Both the position numbers and the translations under genes were made by a program. Shown here in pieces: positions 9,347-17,811 of a stretch of DNA of 64,000 nt; the stretch's first letter is position 1; each line of letters starts with the position of its first letter. The notes beneath the pieces were generated by a model that searched no databases, was not told the origin of the DNA, and saw only the letters and a program-made list of their open reading frames with translations. The stretch is from Bdellovibrionales bacterium. Its GTDB lineage: Bacteria > Bdellovibrionota > Bdellovibrionia > Bdellovibrionales > JAGQZY01. The stretch is taken from positions 1 through 64,000 of the forward strand of contig JAIEOS010000023.1 in NCBI GenBank assembly GCA_019750295.1, read 5' to 3'.

Positions 9347-10050
9347 TGCATAAACTTTTCTCGCTGGTACTGAGCCTTGTGATCGTGAGCGGAATAGGCA
9401 CCGCTCACGCTGACTTTGTCGTTCCTGCTCTTCGAGGAGGAGTGAATGACTATGCGAAGGTGATGGACCCGCGAGTCGCCGATCGATTGTCCCAGGCGCT
9501 TCAACAGATCCATGCGAAAGGTGGCCCTCAGGTCGCGGTTTTGACGGTGGACACCATCGGGGATTTGCCGATTGAAGACGCCGCCATTCGCGTGGCTCGC
9601 GAATGGAAGCTGGGAACAGAGTCTAAAGATAACGGATTGCTTCTCCTCGTGGCAAAGAGTGAACGCAAAGTTCGGATCGAAGTCGGCCAAGGGGTTGAAG
9701 GTGATATCACCGACGCCGTCGCGGGAAGAATTATCGATCACATTATTGTCCCGGCATTTCGCCGAGGGAGTTTTACTCAAGGGATTGTCGAGGGCGTGGA
9801 TTTTCTTTTGCTAAGAATGGATCCTCCGATCAATTTGCAAGATGAACTCGGTCGAGAGAGTTACAAGAAGCATCGGCAGAAGTCCGACATTTCCTGGTTA
9901 CATATTGTTTTAATTTTACTGTTCTTTGTCATGGGTTCTCCTTTAGCGGGTCTCTTGGGTTTAGCATCGATCTCCTCAGGTCGCGGACGCGGTGGCTGGA
10001 GTGGCGGCGGTGGCGGCTTTAGTGGTGGAGGGTCTTCAGGATCATGGTAG
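9346..10050 (+). CDS. TPM-domain (YgcG-like) exported membrane protein with Gly-rich tail
   Basis: A cleavable signal peptide (to about residue 22) precedes a TPM domain (about 30-160), with NDYAKVMDPR, PQVAVLTVDT and LLLVAKSERKVRIEVGQGVEG as typical landmarks. One transmembrane helix follows at about 183-207. The C-terminus is a Gly/Ser-rich tail with the GGGGGFSGGG pattern typical of the family. The TPM domain would sit in the periplasm. TPM proteins have been linked to photosystem repair in plants and respiratory-complex stability in bacteria; the role here is unknown. It is the second gene of the lemA operon and overlaps the next gene by seven bases. Confidence 0.9.
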   Translation: MHKLFSLVLSLVIVSGIGTAHADFVVPALRGGVNDYAKVMDPRVADRLSQALQQIHAKGGPQVAVLTVDTIGDLPIEDAAIRVAREWKLGTESKDNGLLLLVAKSERKVRIEVGQGVEGDITDAVAGRIIDHIIVPAFRRGSFTQGIVEGVDFLLLRMDPPINLQDELGRESYKKHRQKSDISWLHIVLILLFFVMGSPLAGLLGLASISSGRGRGGWSGGGGGFSGGGSSGSW

Positions 10051-10709
10051 AAATTCCAAGTTGGCTTAAATCTTATATTAAAAGTGAAGAGGCCCAGCAT
10101 CTCGAAACAGTGGTCCACGACTCCGAGAAGATCACGTCGGCAGAAATTCGCCCGGTTGTTGTAAGATCTTCTTCTCAATACTATCAGGTGGCGATGACGT
10201 TAAGGTTAATCGGTCTTTTGATCTTCGTTATTTTTTGGCAGCTTGAAGGGTGGAATTTGTATTGGGATGCTTTTGAAGAGTCACTTCTCCATGTGGTGGT
10301 GGGACTTGTTTTTGCATTGTATCTACTTCCTCAACTGGCCCGCTGGGATCTGGTCAAGCGCTGGATGACTTATCAAAAGGAAGAGGAAGAGCAGGCGATC
10401 CATCGGGCTCAGATTGAATTTTATCTGAATCACTTGGATAAAACCGATACCGGTCACGGCATTCTAATTTTTATATCTCTTCTCGAGCATCAAGTGGTCG
10501 TGCTCGCCGATAAAAGCATTGCGGAAAAACTTCCCAAAGACACTTGGCAAGATGTCGTCGATCAAATTGTTCAAGGCTTACGCCAGAAGAAATTGGCGCT
10601 AGGGCTTGAAGCCGGAATTAAGCAGTGCTCCCTTGTCCTTGCCCCGCATTTTCCTATACAATCTAATGATAGAAACGAAATTCCAAATACGTTAATTATT
10701 AAAGAGTAA
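10044..10709 (+). CDS. Second TPM-domain membrane protein
   Basis: This is a TPM variant without signal peptide. The family start motif is visible (EEAQHLETVVHDSEKITSAEIRPVVV), then two hydrophobic helices at about 51-65 and 80-97, then the second half of the domain (DTGHGILIFISLLEHQVVVLADKSI), so the TPM fold is interrupted by a membrane hairpin. LemA with two different TPM proteins is a recurrent bacterial arrangement. It is the last gene of the cluster; trpS starts nine bases later, so trpS may be read from the same transcript. Confidence 0.85.
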   Translation: MVEIPSWLKSYIKSEEAQHLETVVHDSEKITSAEIRPVVVRSSSQYYQVAMTLRLIGLLIFVIFWQLEGWNLYWDAFEESLLHVVVGLVFALYLLPQLARWDLVKRWMTYQKEEEEQAIHRAQIEFYLNHLDKTDTGHGILIFISLLEHQVVVLADKSIAEKLPKDTWQDVVDQIVQGLRQKKLALGLEAGIKQCSLVLAPHFPIQSNDRNEIPNTLIIKE

Positions 10710-10718
10710 GGTCAAGCC

Positions 10719-11717
10719 ATGTCTAAAAAAGTCATATTGAGCGGTAGCACAACCACAGGAACTCCCACGATCGGGAATTACATCGGCGCTATTTCTCAGT
10801 GGATTAAAATGCAAGATGAATACGACTGTCATTATATGGTGGCAGACCTCCATGCTCTCACCACCAAGCAGGATTCGAAAGAGTTTCACGAAAGATCTTT
10901 AGCATTTTTCGCGCAGTATTTGGCGTGCGGTTTAGATCCGAAAAAAAACGTGATCTTTATGCAGTCCCATGTTCCGGCCCACGCCGAGCTCACATGGGTT
11001 CTCAATTGCATCGCGCCTATGGGTGCGCTCAATCGCATGACTCAGTTTAAAGAAAAGTCTCAAAAGACGAACGAGATTAATAGCGGGCTGTACACCTATC
11101 CGGTTTTGATGGCGGCGGACATCTTACTCTACCAAACAGATTTAGTTCCTGTGGGTGAAGATCAAAAGCAGCATCTCGAGCTGACGCGAGATCTGGCTGA
11201 GAGTTTTAATAAAAAATTCGGCACAACATTTAAGATTCCCGAGCCTTATATTCCTAAATCCGGTGCGCGTATCATGAGTCTTCAAGATCCCACGAAAAAG
11301 ATGTCGAAGTCGGATGAAGACCCCAATAATTTTATCGCATTGATGGATCCCCTTAAAAAAATCGAAAAGAAAATCAAATCGGCCGTCACCGATTCGGATC
11401 CAGTGCCCCGAGTGATTTACGATCCGGTCAACAAGCAAGGGATCTCGAACTTGATGACGATCTATTCGGCGCTTTCGCAGAAGTCCATATCTGACATCGA
11501 AAAAATGTACGAGGGTAAGATGTACGGTCACTTCAAAGGAGATTTGGCTCAAGTGGTGATCGAAGCGGTCCGTCCCGTGCAGGAGAAGTACGAGCACTTG
11601 ATGAAAGACAAAGGTGAGCTGACTCGCTTACTTCAACTTGGAAAAGAACGGGCCGAAGTCAAAGCCCGCGCCACTCTCAAAAAGGCCTACGAGAACCTCG
11701 GCCTTGTCACATTATAA
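10719..11717 (+). CDS. trpS: Tryptophanyl-tRNA synthetase
   Basis: This class Ic synthetase charges tRNA-Trp. The HIGH-equivalent signature is TGTPTIGNYIG near residue 15, and KMSKS appears in KKMSKSDEDPNN near residue 193. Other landmarks are MVADLHALT, TYPVLMAADILLY, and VGEDQKQHLELTRDLA, which binds the tRNA acceptor and tryptophan. The length of 332 residues is typical of compact bacterial TrpS. Nine bases separate it from the upstream TPM gene. Confidence 0.97.
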   Translation: MSKKVILSGSTTTGTPTIGNYIGAISQWIKMQDEYDCHYMVADLHALTTKQDSKEFHERSLAFFAQYLACGLDPKKNVIFMQSHVPAHAELTWVLNCIAPMGALNRMTQFKEKSQKTNEINSGLYTYPVLMAADILLYQTDLVPVGEDQKQHLELTRDLAESFNKKFGTTFKIPEPYIPKSGARIMSLQDPTKKMSKSDEDPNNFIALMDPLKKIEKKIKSAVTDSDPVPRVIYDPVNKQGISNLMTIYSALSQKSISDIEKMYEGKMYGHFKGDLAQVVIEAVRPVQEKYEHLMKDKGELTRLLQLGKERAEVKARATLKKAYENLGLVTL

Positions 11718-11732
11718 ATTGAGAAATCGTCG

Positions 11733-11757
11733 AAAAGGATCGGCGTACCTTTTTTTA
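11733..11757 (+). terminator. Possible weak terminator after trpS
   Basis: AAAAGG and CCTTTT can pair around a loop, followed by more T. The stem is short and AT-rich, so this is tentative; it lies between the convergent trpS and SDR-SRPBCC genes. Confidence 0.35.
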
Positions 11758-11799
11758 GAGAGGGGTAAATAGCTCGTCTCTAAATGAAACAATCTGAAA

Positions 11800-13167
11800 T
11801 CAATTGAGGTACTGCCCGACGCTGTCTCGGCGGAAATTAAAAATTTTGTCAACATCGCTATCGACGAAGGCTTGGGCTGTTGTTCTTCCGAGAAGTCCTA
11901 GAGGCAGTTTATATATGATCTGATCTGTCATGAGAGTGCCATTTCCGAGGTCTTCAAAGGTGTGAGTGTGATGCCAAAGCGAATATGGCCCTTTGATTTG
12001 AGTGTCGACAAAACGTTTATTCGCTTCCCAAGTTTCAATCAGCGTTTTCCATTGGACCGGAACCCCATGGATTTTGAGTTTGTACGTGATCAGTGTTCCC
12101 TCTTGAATCTCGGGGGTGCTCATGTGGAGCACATTAAAGTCGAGAGACGGGGGAGTGATCTTTTGCAAATTGTAAGCATCTTTAAAAAAGCCAAAAACTT
12201 TTTCTCGTGGCAGCGGGAAGAACTGTTTAAATGTTTTCACCGCGTGTCCATTGTTCCACATCTTTAAAATATCGGCCAGGGCCGAGGCGAGATTTGTATA
12301 TTGAAATTTAAAGCCTGCATCGATGAGTTTTTGCGAAGAGACTTTGAGCGAAGTCACGACGAGTCCTGCTTGCTCTCCGAGCAAAAGTTTAAGCATAAAT
12401 CCAGGAACAGGGGGGCCGTTGAAAGCTCCAATGTTCTTAGCGATGAGCGCGGCCATCTCTTTTTGTTGAGATGGCTGTGGCGCCACAAGATTATAGGTGC
12501 CTCGGACATCTTTACTTTCGGCGGCAAAGATAAAGGCTCTTATTAAATCATCGATATGAATCCAACTCATCCATTGCTTTCCGTTCCCTAATTTGCTGGA
12601 GGCAAAAATCTGCGCCGGGAAAAGCATTTTGGGAAGAGCGCCTCCATTGGTGCTAAGGACAACACCGATACGGAAGAGGATCGTGCGTGTACTTGTGATA
12701 AAGCCAGAATAAGCATGTTCCCACTCTTGTGTGACCTTCGAAAGAAATCCGTTGTCCATCGGGGAGCTTTCGATCGCCGCTTCATCGCCGCTGGTCGGCT
12801 TGTATATTCCGATGGCGGAGGCGCCGATGCAAAACTCCAGATTTTTTTGAGAGGACAATGCGGCGACCAGGTTTTTAGTCCCTTCGCTTCGTGATTTGAG
12901 AATTTTTTCTTTTTGAGCGGCACTCCAGGATTGATCGGCGATCCCTTCTCCCGCGAGATGAATGACACCGTGAAAGTCATAGGAGTTGAGAGCGGGAACG
13001 GTCTTTTCTAAATCGCATTCGATCCATTGCGCAGGGTAGGGAGCTTGAAGTGCGGCTTTTTTAATGTTTCGAGAGATTCCGATGATTCGATAACCTTTTC
13101 GCGAAAGTTGTAAGCCTAATTCTTTTCCGATCAGTCCCGTGCCGCCAGTTAATAATATCGTTTTCAT
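11800..13167 (-). CDS. TIGR01777-type NAD(P)-binding SDR fused to an SRPBCC lipid/ligand-binding domain
   Basis: Residues 1-300 form an atypical short-chain dehydrogenase of the SDR39U1/YfcH type. They show the Rossmann motif TGGTGLIGKEL, HLAGEGIAD, the conserved SRSEGTKNLV and SAIGIY segments, and WIHIDDL. From about 308 a START-like SRPBCC domain follows (FKQFFPLPREKVFGFFKDAYNL through DQIIYKLPLG). The two domains occur together in other bacteria as fusions or neighbours. The substrate is unknown. It is the last of three minus-strand genes after the GT9 and waaA genes, 44 bases downstream of waaA, so it may share their transcript. Confidence 0.9.
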   Translation of the reverse strand: MKTILLTGGTGLIGKELGLQLSRKGYRIIGISRNIKKAALQAPYPAQWIECDLEKTVPALNSYDFHGVIHLAGEGIADQSWSAAQKEKILKSRSEGTKNLVAALSSQKNLEFCIGASAIGIYKPTSGDEAAIESSPMDNGFLSKVTQEWEHAYSGFITSTRTILFRIGVVLSTNGGALPKMLFPAQIFASSKLGNGKQWMSWIHIDDLIRAFIFAAESKDVRGTYNLVAPQPSQQKEMAALIAKNIGAFNGPPVPGFMLKLLLGEQAGLVVTSLKVSSQKLIDAGFKFQYTNLASALADILKMWNNGHAVKTFKQFFPLPREKVFGFFKDAYNLQKITPPSLDFNVLHMSTPEIQEGTLITYKLKIHGVPVQWKTLIETWEANKRFVDTQIKGPYSLWHHTHTFEDLGNGTLMTDQIIYKLPLGLLGRTTAQAFVDSDVDKIFNFRRDSVGQYLN

Positions 13168-13211
13168 TGGAACTCCTTAGGCGTCAGTTATAACTTGCGG
13201 AATTGGCATTG

Positions 13212-14462
13212 TCACGACAACGAAATGATCTGTTGAATTTCTTGAAAAACCTTTTCACTGTCTTTCACCTTGCTTTCGATCGAGGCCAATAGCCTTTGGC
13301 GGTCCGAGTCGCTCCAGCGCTGTTCGAGTTGCTTCACTTGCGAATAGAAGTCTTCACTCGTCGTCGCAACAACGGCCGCTGGTTGCTGCTGCTGGAACTC
13401 GATGGCTTCGCGATTGTTTTTGTAGTGAGGGCCGACCAACACGGCACAACCGCAGGCTAAGGGCTCCATCACGGAGTGCACGCGCTTTTTAAAAGATCCC
13501 CCGACAAAGCTCAAGTTGGCGAGTTTGTAAAGCTGGGCAAGTAACCCCATCTCGTCGACAACAAGGATAGAGTCTGAGGAGTTGGGCCAATTTTTGAGGT
13601 GGGAATAATACTCAACATGGTGACCGCTTAAAGTTTTTTCGAGCTGAAGGAGATGAGAAGTATCGGTCTCGTGAGGCACTAGAATCACGTGGAAATCCTT
13701 CTTAAGATGCTCCATGTGCTTCGCAAGCACGTCCTCGTCCTGCGGCCAAGTGGATCCGGCTAAAAACACTTTTTTCCGGAGTTGTGTTTTATCAATTTTG
13801 ATGGGCTTTTCTTGCTGTAAGCGAAATACGCATTGGGCGTAGCGAGTGTCCCCCAGGACTTTTATCCTCTGGCCGCGCGTGACGTGCTCCAGATTTTTTT
13901 GATCCTCGTCGGAGACGACCAAAAAGTGGTCCACGGCAGAGTATTGCCATCGGTAAAATAGTTTCGATAAGAATCCGGTGAGGCCTTTAAATTTTTTATT
14001 AAAAGTCATTGAAAAAATCAGAGTCGGAACTTTGTGAAGTTGGCAAATGCGTGTCGCCACCGGCCACACATCGGTGCGAGAGATGAGTAAGGCTTTGGGT
14101 TGAAAATGTTCGATGAATTCAGTCATGACGGAGGGAGTGTCCCACGGCGAGGGCGTTGCAAAATCAACCAGAGGTTCTCTCTTAATTTTTTCTCCGTAGC
14201 TCGGCGTAAAGTAAGTCACTAGGATTCTCTGTTGAGGATTTTGTTGTTTAAACTGACGAATTAACGGAAGCGCGTACTCAAACTCTCCGGAAGCGCAGTG
14301 AAACCACAGCGGTTTAGAATGACGCGGAAACTCGAGCCATGGATAACGACCATGCTGTTTCTTTCGCATTTCGTATCCCGCCTTCAACTTGGGGGTGAGT
14401 CCCGAAATGAGGGGAAGCAGATTGCGAATCAGAAAATAAAAGAAGTGATAAATCCAAATCAT
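13212..14462 (-). CDS. waaA: 3-deoxy-D-manno-octulosonic acid (Kdo) transferase
   Basis: WaaA adds Kdo to the lipid A precursor at the inner membrane's cytoplasmic face (GT30). An N-terminal membrane helix is followed by the donor-independent half with LWFHCASGEFEYALPLIRQ, in which the family's catalytic Glu-equivalent is in GEFE. Then come LLISRTDVWP, the GSTWPQDEDVL phosphate-binding region, VPHE, and the C-terminal FVGGSFKKRVHSVMEPLACG. ILISxxE is changed to LLISRTD. The start is set by ATGA overlap with the upstream GT9 gene; a longer frame start lies inside that gene. The length of 416 residues is normal. Confidence 0.93.
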   Translation of the reverse strand: MIWIYHFFYFLIRNLLPLISGLTPKLKAGYEMRKKQHGRYPWLEFPRHSKPLWFHCASGEFEYALPLIRQFKQQNPQQRILVTYFTPSYGEKIKREPLVDFATPSPWDTPSVMTEFIEHFQPKALLISRTDVWPVATRICQLHKVPTLIFSMTFNKKFKGLTGFLSKLFYRWQYSAVDHFLVVSDEDQKNLEHVTRGQRIKVLGDTRYAQCVFRLQQEKPIKIDKTQLRKKVFLAGSTWPQDEDVLAKHMEHLKKDFHVILVPHETDTSHLLQLEKTLSGHHVEYYSHLKNWPNSSDSILVVDEMGLLAQLYKLANLSFVGGSFKKRVHSVMEPLACGCAVLVGPHYKNNREAIEFQQQQPAAVVATTSEDFYSQVKQLEQRWSDSDRQRLLASIESKVKDSEKVFQEIQQIISLS

Positions 14463-15442
14463 GACATCTCCTGGGCGACGCGGGCGACACGTTCTGGTGA
14501 GATGTCCTTCATGCACTTTTGATAAACCGGATTTACGCAAGGAGTGCGACCATCTTTACTGCACGGTTTGCAATACAGATCGATCTCTAGAATCTGAGAC
14601 TGCGCCTGAGAGGTATATCCAAAAGCCGTCGGGCCGATCAGACCTAAATTTTTAACTCCCATTTGATCGGCAATATGCAAAAAGCCGGTGTCGGCCGAGA
14701 TCACCAGCTGGGCCCGAGAGACGATCTCACAACTTTCAAGAAAGGAGGTTTTTCCTGCCATATTCCAAATTCGATGGGGGTCCTCTTGGCGAATCTCCTC
14801 ACAAAAAGTATCTGCCGGTCCGCCGATAAGCACCAAATTTTGCGATGGTAATAAATGAACAAGCTTTTTCCAGTGCTCTATCGGCCATCGTTTAGTCGCC
14901 CACGCTGCCGACGGGGCAAGTACGATAAAAGACGCGTTAGAGAAGGGATATTCTTTTTTGGGCTTTACGATCAAGTGAGGCGGGGAAGGAAGTTCTTGGG
15001 GAATGTTCCATTTTTTAAGAGGCTCGAGAAAGGAAAGAGCACCCACAAACGGTTGAGGAAAAACGTTTCGACGAAACTGAAACAACAAAATGCGCTTCCA
15101 GCGATTTTTAGGGCGCTGGGTAATGTTGGCTCCAAGGAAACAGATTCGCCAAAGAAATAAAAGGAAAGTTGAGCGCAGATTATTATGGGCATCGTAGACA
15201 TGAGTGAAGTTTTCTCGATAGAGTTCTCGGAATAAACGAACAAGTCCTAGCCAGCCCCGCTTTTTCTCGAAGCTCCAGACTTTGTCGACGTTGGGATTGA
15301 GTTGAACAAATTCGGCGAAATCGCTCCGAGTCACCCAATGGACGGAGCTGTTGGGGTGGGATTTCCGTAGCGCTGCGGCTACGGGAGCGGCCTGTGCGAT
15401 ATCTCCCAGGCTTGAGAATCGGATGATCAAAAACTTACTCAT
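14459..15442 (-). CDS. Glycosyltransferase family 9, heptosyltransferase-like
   Basis: GT9 enzymes transfer ADP-heptose onto the LPS inner core. N-terminal KFLIIRFSSLGDIAQAAPVA is the classic acceptor-side start. C-terminal landmarks are the WPIEHWKKLV segment, LIGGPADTF, MAGKTSFLESCEIVSRAQLVISADTGFLHIA, and a Cys-rich end (YCKPCSKDGRTPC...C). Synteny with waaA (four-base overlap) supports a core-LPS role. Which heptose position it acts on cannot be told from sequence. Confidence 0.9.
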   Translation of the reverse strand: MSKFLIIRFSSLGDIAQAAPVAAALRKSHPNSSVHWVTRSDFAEFVQLNPNVDKVWSFEKKRGWLGLVRLFRELYRENFTHVYDAHNNLRSTFLLFLWRICFLGANITQRPKNRWKRILLFQFRRNVFPQPFVGALSFLEPLKKWNIPQELPSPPHLIVKPKKEYPFSNASFIVLAPSAAWATKRWPIEHWKKLVHLLPSQNLVLIGGPADTFCEEIRQEDPHRIWNMAGKTSFLESCEIVSRAQLVISADTGFLHIADQMGVKNLGLIGPTAFGYTSQAQSQILEIDLYCKPCSKDGRTPCVNPVYQKCMKDISPERVARVAQEMS

Positions 15443-15615
15443 TTACATATAAGTTAAATGAATTTAGACCAAATGACATCAAAATCCATGCGGTTACATG
15501 CAATGACCTTTTTTTAAGGTTGCGGGGCATTGCAGATTTTTCAGGTTCCCGAGAGCAGTCAATGGTAATTACTGCCTCATGTTATCTGTATATCTTCTTC
15601 ATTTATGACGGAATC

Positions 15616-15646
15616 TTGACTATATATGCCGCAGCGACTTTATATA
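15616..15646 (+). promoter_or_regulatory. Candidate sigma-70-type promoter for the lipoprotein-protease-barrel operon
   Basis: TTGACT is followed after 17-19 bases by an AT-rich hexamer (TTTATA or TATATA). It lies about 70 bases before the first gene's ribosome site in the 275-base gap between divergent transcription units. Spacing of the -10 is uncertain. Confidence 0.4.
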
Positions 15647-15717
15647 GCGTCGTCTGGGGTTATACACATCGATAATATTTTTTAATGACCGACATCTGGG
15701 GTTTTCCAGGGGGTAAA

Positions 15718-17811
15718 ATGAAGTTCATCATTCCAATACTAATCTGTTTTTCTTTGGTCTTAGGGTGTTCAAAGTCACCTAAGGAGTATCCAAGAGAAAA
15801 TCCACCGGGAAACGATTATCGCCCGAACGTGGTGCCTAATCTCGAGAGCCCGCTAGAAGTTCTCACAAAACCACTCCCTGAAGAGGCCTCCGTCGGCGGC
15901 AAAGAGTACGATGAAAAAGTAAAACTCAATTCGTCGCAACCGATCCTTTACGCGAAAGGTGCCGCGGGAATTTCTTTTAAAACAACCCTGACAGAGTCGC
16001 GAAAAGTGCTTTCGGTTCCGCGCTATGGACCCGATGTCAATGGAACAGCACTCTATGACGAAAGCATGATCATTCGCTGGAGGCTGGATGAGCCACAAAC
16101 TCCCGAATACTTCCTTTTAGATTCGGGTTACCTTGGTCGTTTGGATCTGGGTAATGGGCAGTCGATTGGTCTTAATCATGACTTTTCTAAAAAATATCCG
16201 GTGAATACGAAAGAGGGAGCGGAAAGAATCGCGCGCGATCTTTACCGCATTTTCCACAAAGAAGAGGCTTCGTTCGATTGTTTACCTAAGGGCTTTTGCT
16301 CTGTGGATTGGGGAACGGAAGAGAAGAAAGACGCGATTATTAGCTTCCCCGGCCTTCTCCTTCTTATGAGTAAAGATCGGTTCGTGGTCTATCGCATATT
16401 AGTTCAAAAAATTAACCCGCAAGGTCTTTTTGCGAACAATGCAGACATCCTCACGGGAAGCGTCCTTGTGCCCGATCAGAAACCCATCTCTCTCGGAGAT
16501 GAATATCAAGACGTTTTTAAACGTCAGAGTGATGAGGTTAAAAAAACCAGCGGGATTGATCTTGAGATCGAAACCGATGTCTCAACAGACTCATTCGGAC
16601 AAAATTACACCGGCGTTTATGTCGTATTTAACAAGACAAAGTTTGATCGCACCGCCAAGCTCCCAGAGCCGACCGACAAACTCATGATGTATCAGTTTGG
16701 CGGAGATTGGAAAGGCCTACTGACTTTAGATGGTCAGCCGATGACCGTTGTCGAATCCAGTGAGAGCGTTGATCTGTTGGTGGGAGATAATCCTGCGATG
16801 AAGAATCAAGCTTCGAAGACTCAGGCCGTGGTCAGTGGAACTCAAAGATTTGCGCCATTACAAATTAGCTTAGGGCTTCGCCGCAGCAATGTGCGCGGCT
16901 TTGCGGAAAAATTAAATAAATTTATAGGAGACGCTCTTCGTTCCAAATATCCTCAGGCGGAGATTTTTGCTCGAGTGAGTGGTCAACATCTTAAAAAGGA
17001 AATCAAAGAGTATACGGGCTACAACATTGTGTTTGATAAGTCATCGGGGAACGGTTCTCTCGTTCAATTTAAAATCAGCGAAGAGCGCGGAAACTTTGTT
17101 TACTTTTTGGTTCGCCAGATCGGTAACCAGGTGAACGCTTATGATCCCGTGATTTATGGTAACATGACCACTCCGGTGGAGAAGGTGATCGGTCCACAGC
17201 CGGTTCTCGGTTTTGACAATCAGCCGATGATGGGTGGTGATGGAAAACCTCTTGTTAAATACGAGACTCTTCCTTACTTCACGACGCTCTCTGGATTTAC
17301 TATTGGGGATGTCGTGAGAGTGACAGACTGGGATTTGGGTCGCCAAGAGGCGACGACCGAAATGCAAATCGATGGAAAGAGCGTTACAGCGCGGTCCAGA
17401 TATCTCGACGTGGCGACGTTGCAAGTGGCTTACACTACGGAAAAAGTCGTCGTGCAGGATCAGGCTTTTGTCACGGCAGGATCTGTTGGGGTGGAGCTCG
17501 GTCTTAAACTCGTTCAAGGGGACGATAAGCAACGGATTTATAAGATCATTAGCATTGGTTCGTCGTTCAAAGAGAACGAGATCAAGGACCTTTGCAAAGG
17601 AAAATTGGTGCCTCGCTTTGGTATGAGCGACGTTCAGTTTCTCGAAGAGATTAAAAACATCAAAGACTGTGCGTATCTTCCGGTTTACGACACGGGCGGA
17701 AACGGTCGTTTAACAAGCGTGTACTTTCCGAATGACCGTTTACGTCTTTCGTTCTCTGAGCAAGATCTTTCAATGGCTCGCGTCTATTTCCCAGCGAGTG
17801 AGGTGCAATAA
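15718..17811 (+). CDS. Large unknown lipoprotein, first gene of the metalloprotease operon (697 residues)
   Basis: The signal peptide ends in a lipobox (LVLGCSKS), and CAGGGGG sits before the ATG; an upstream in-frame ATG lacks these features. No known domain is evident. The chain seems to repeat: NYTGVYVVFNKTKF near residue 290 resembles EYTGYNIVFDKSSG near residue 430, each preceded by a helical segment and followed by a strand-rich part. The stop overlaps the next start (TAATG), coupling it to the metalloprotease. Both products are predicted lipoproteins of similar export route. A partner, inhibitor or scaffold for the protease is possible but is inference. Confidence 0.8.
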   Translation: MKFIIPILICFSLVLGCSKSPKEYPRENPPGNDYRPNVVPNLESPLEVLTKPLPEEASVGGKEYDEKVKLNSSQPILYAKGAAGISFKTTLTESRKVLSVPRYGPDVNGTALYDESMIIRWRLDEPQTPEYFLLDSGYLGRLDLGNGQSIGLNHDFSKKYPVNTKEGAERIARDLYRIFHKEEASFDCLPKGFCSVDWGTEEKKDAIISFPGLLLLMSKDRFVVYRILVQKINPQGLFANNADILTGSVLVPDQKPISLGDEYQDVFKRQSDEVKKTSGIDLEIETDVSTDSFGQNYTGVYVVFNKTKFDRTAKLPEPTDKLMMYQFGGDWKGLLTLDGQPMTVVESSESVDLLVGDNPAMKNQASKTQAVVSGTQRFAPLQISLGLRRSNVRGFAEKLNKFIGDALRSKYPQAEIFARVSGQHLKKEIKEYTGYNIVFDKSSGNGSLVQFKISEERGNFVYFLVRQIGNQVNAYDPVIYGNMTTPVEKVIGPQPVLGFDNQPMMGGDGKPLVKYETLPYFTTLSGFTIGDVVRVTDWDLGRQEATTEMQIDGKSVTARSRYLDVATLQVAYTTEKVVVQDQAFVTAGSVGVELGLKLVQGDDKQRIYKIISIGSSFKENEIKDLCKGKLVPRFGMSDVQFLEEIKNIKDCAYLPVYDTGGNGRLTSVYFPNDRLRLSFSEQDLSMARVYFPASEVQ

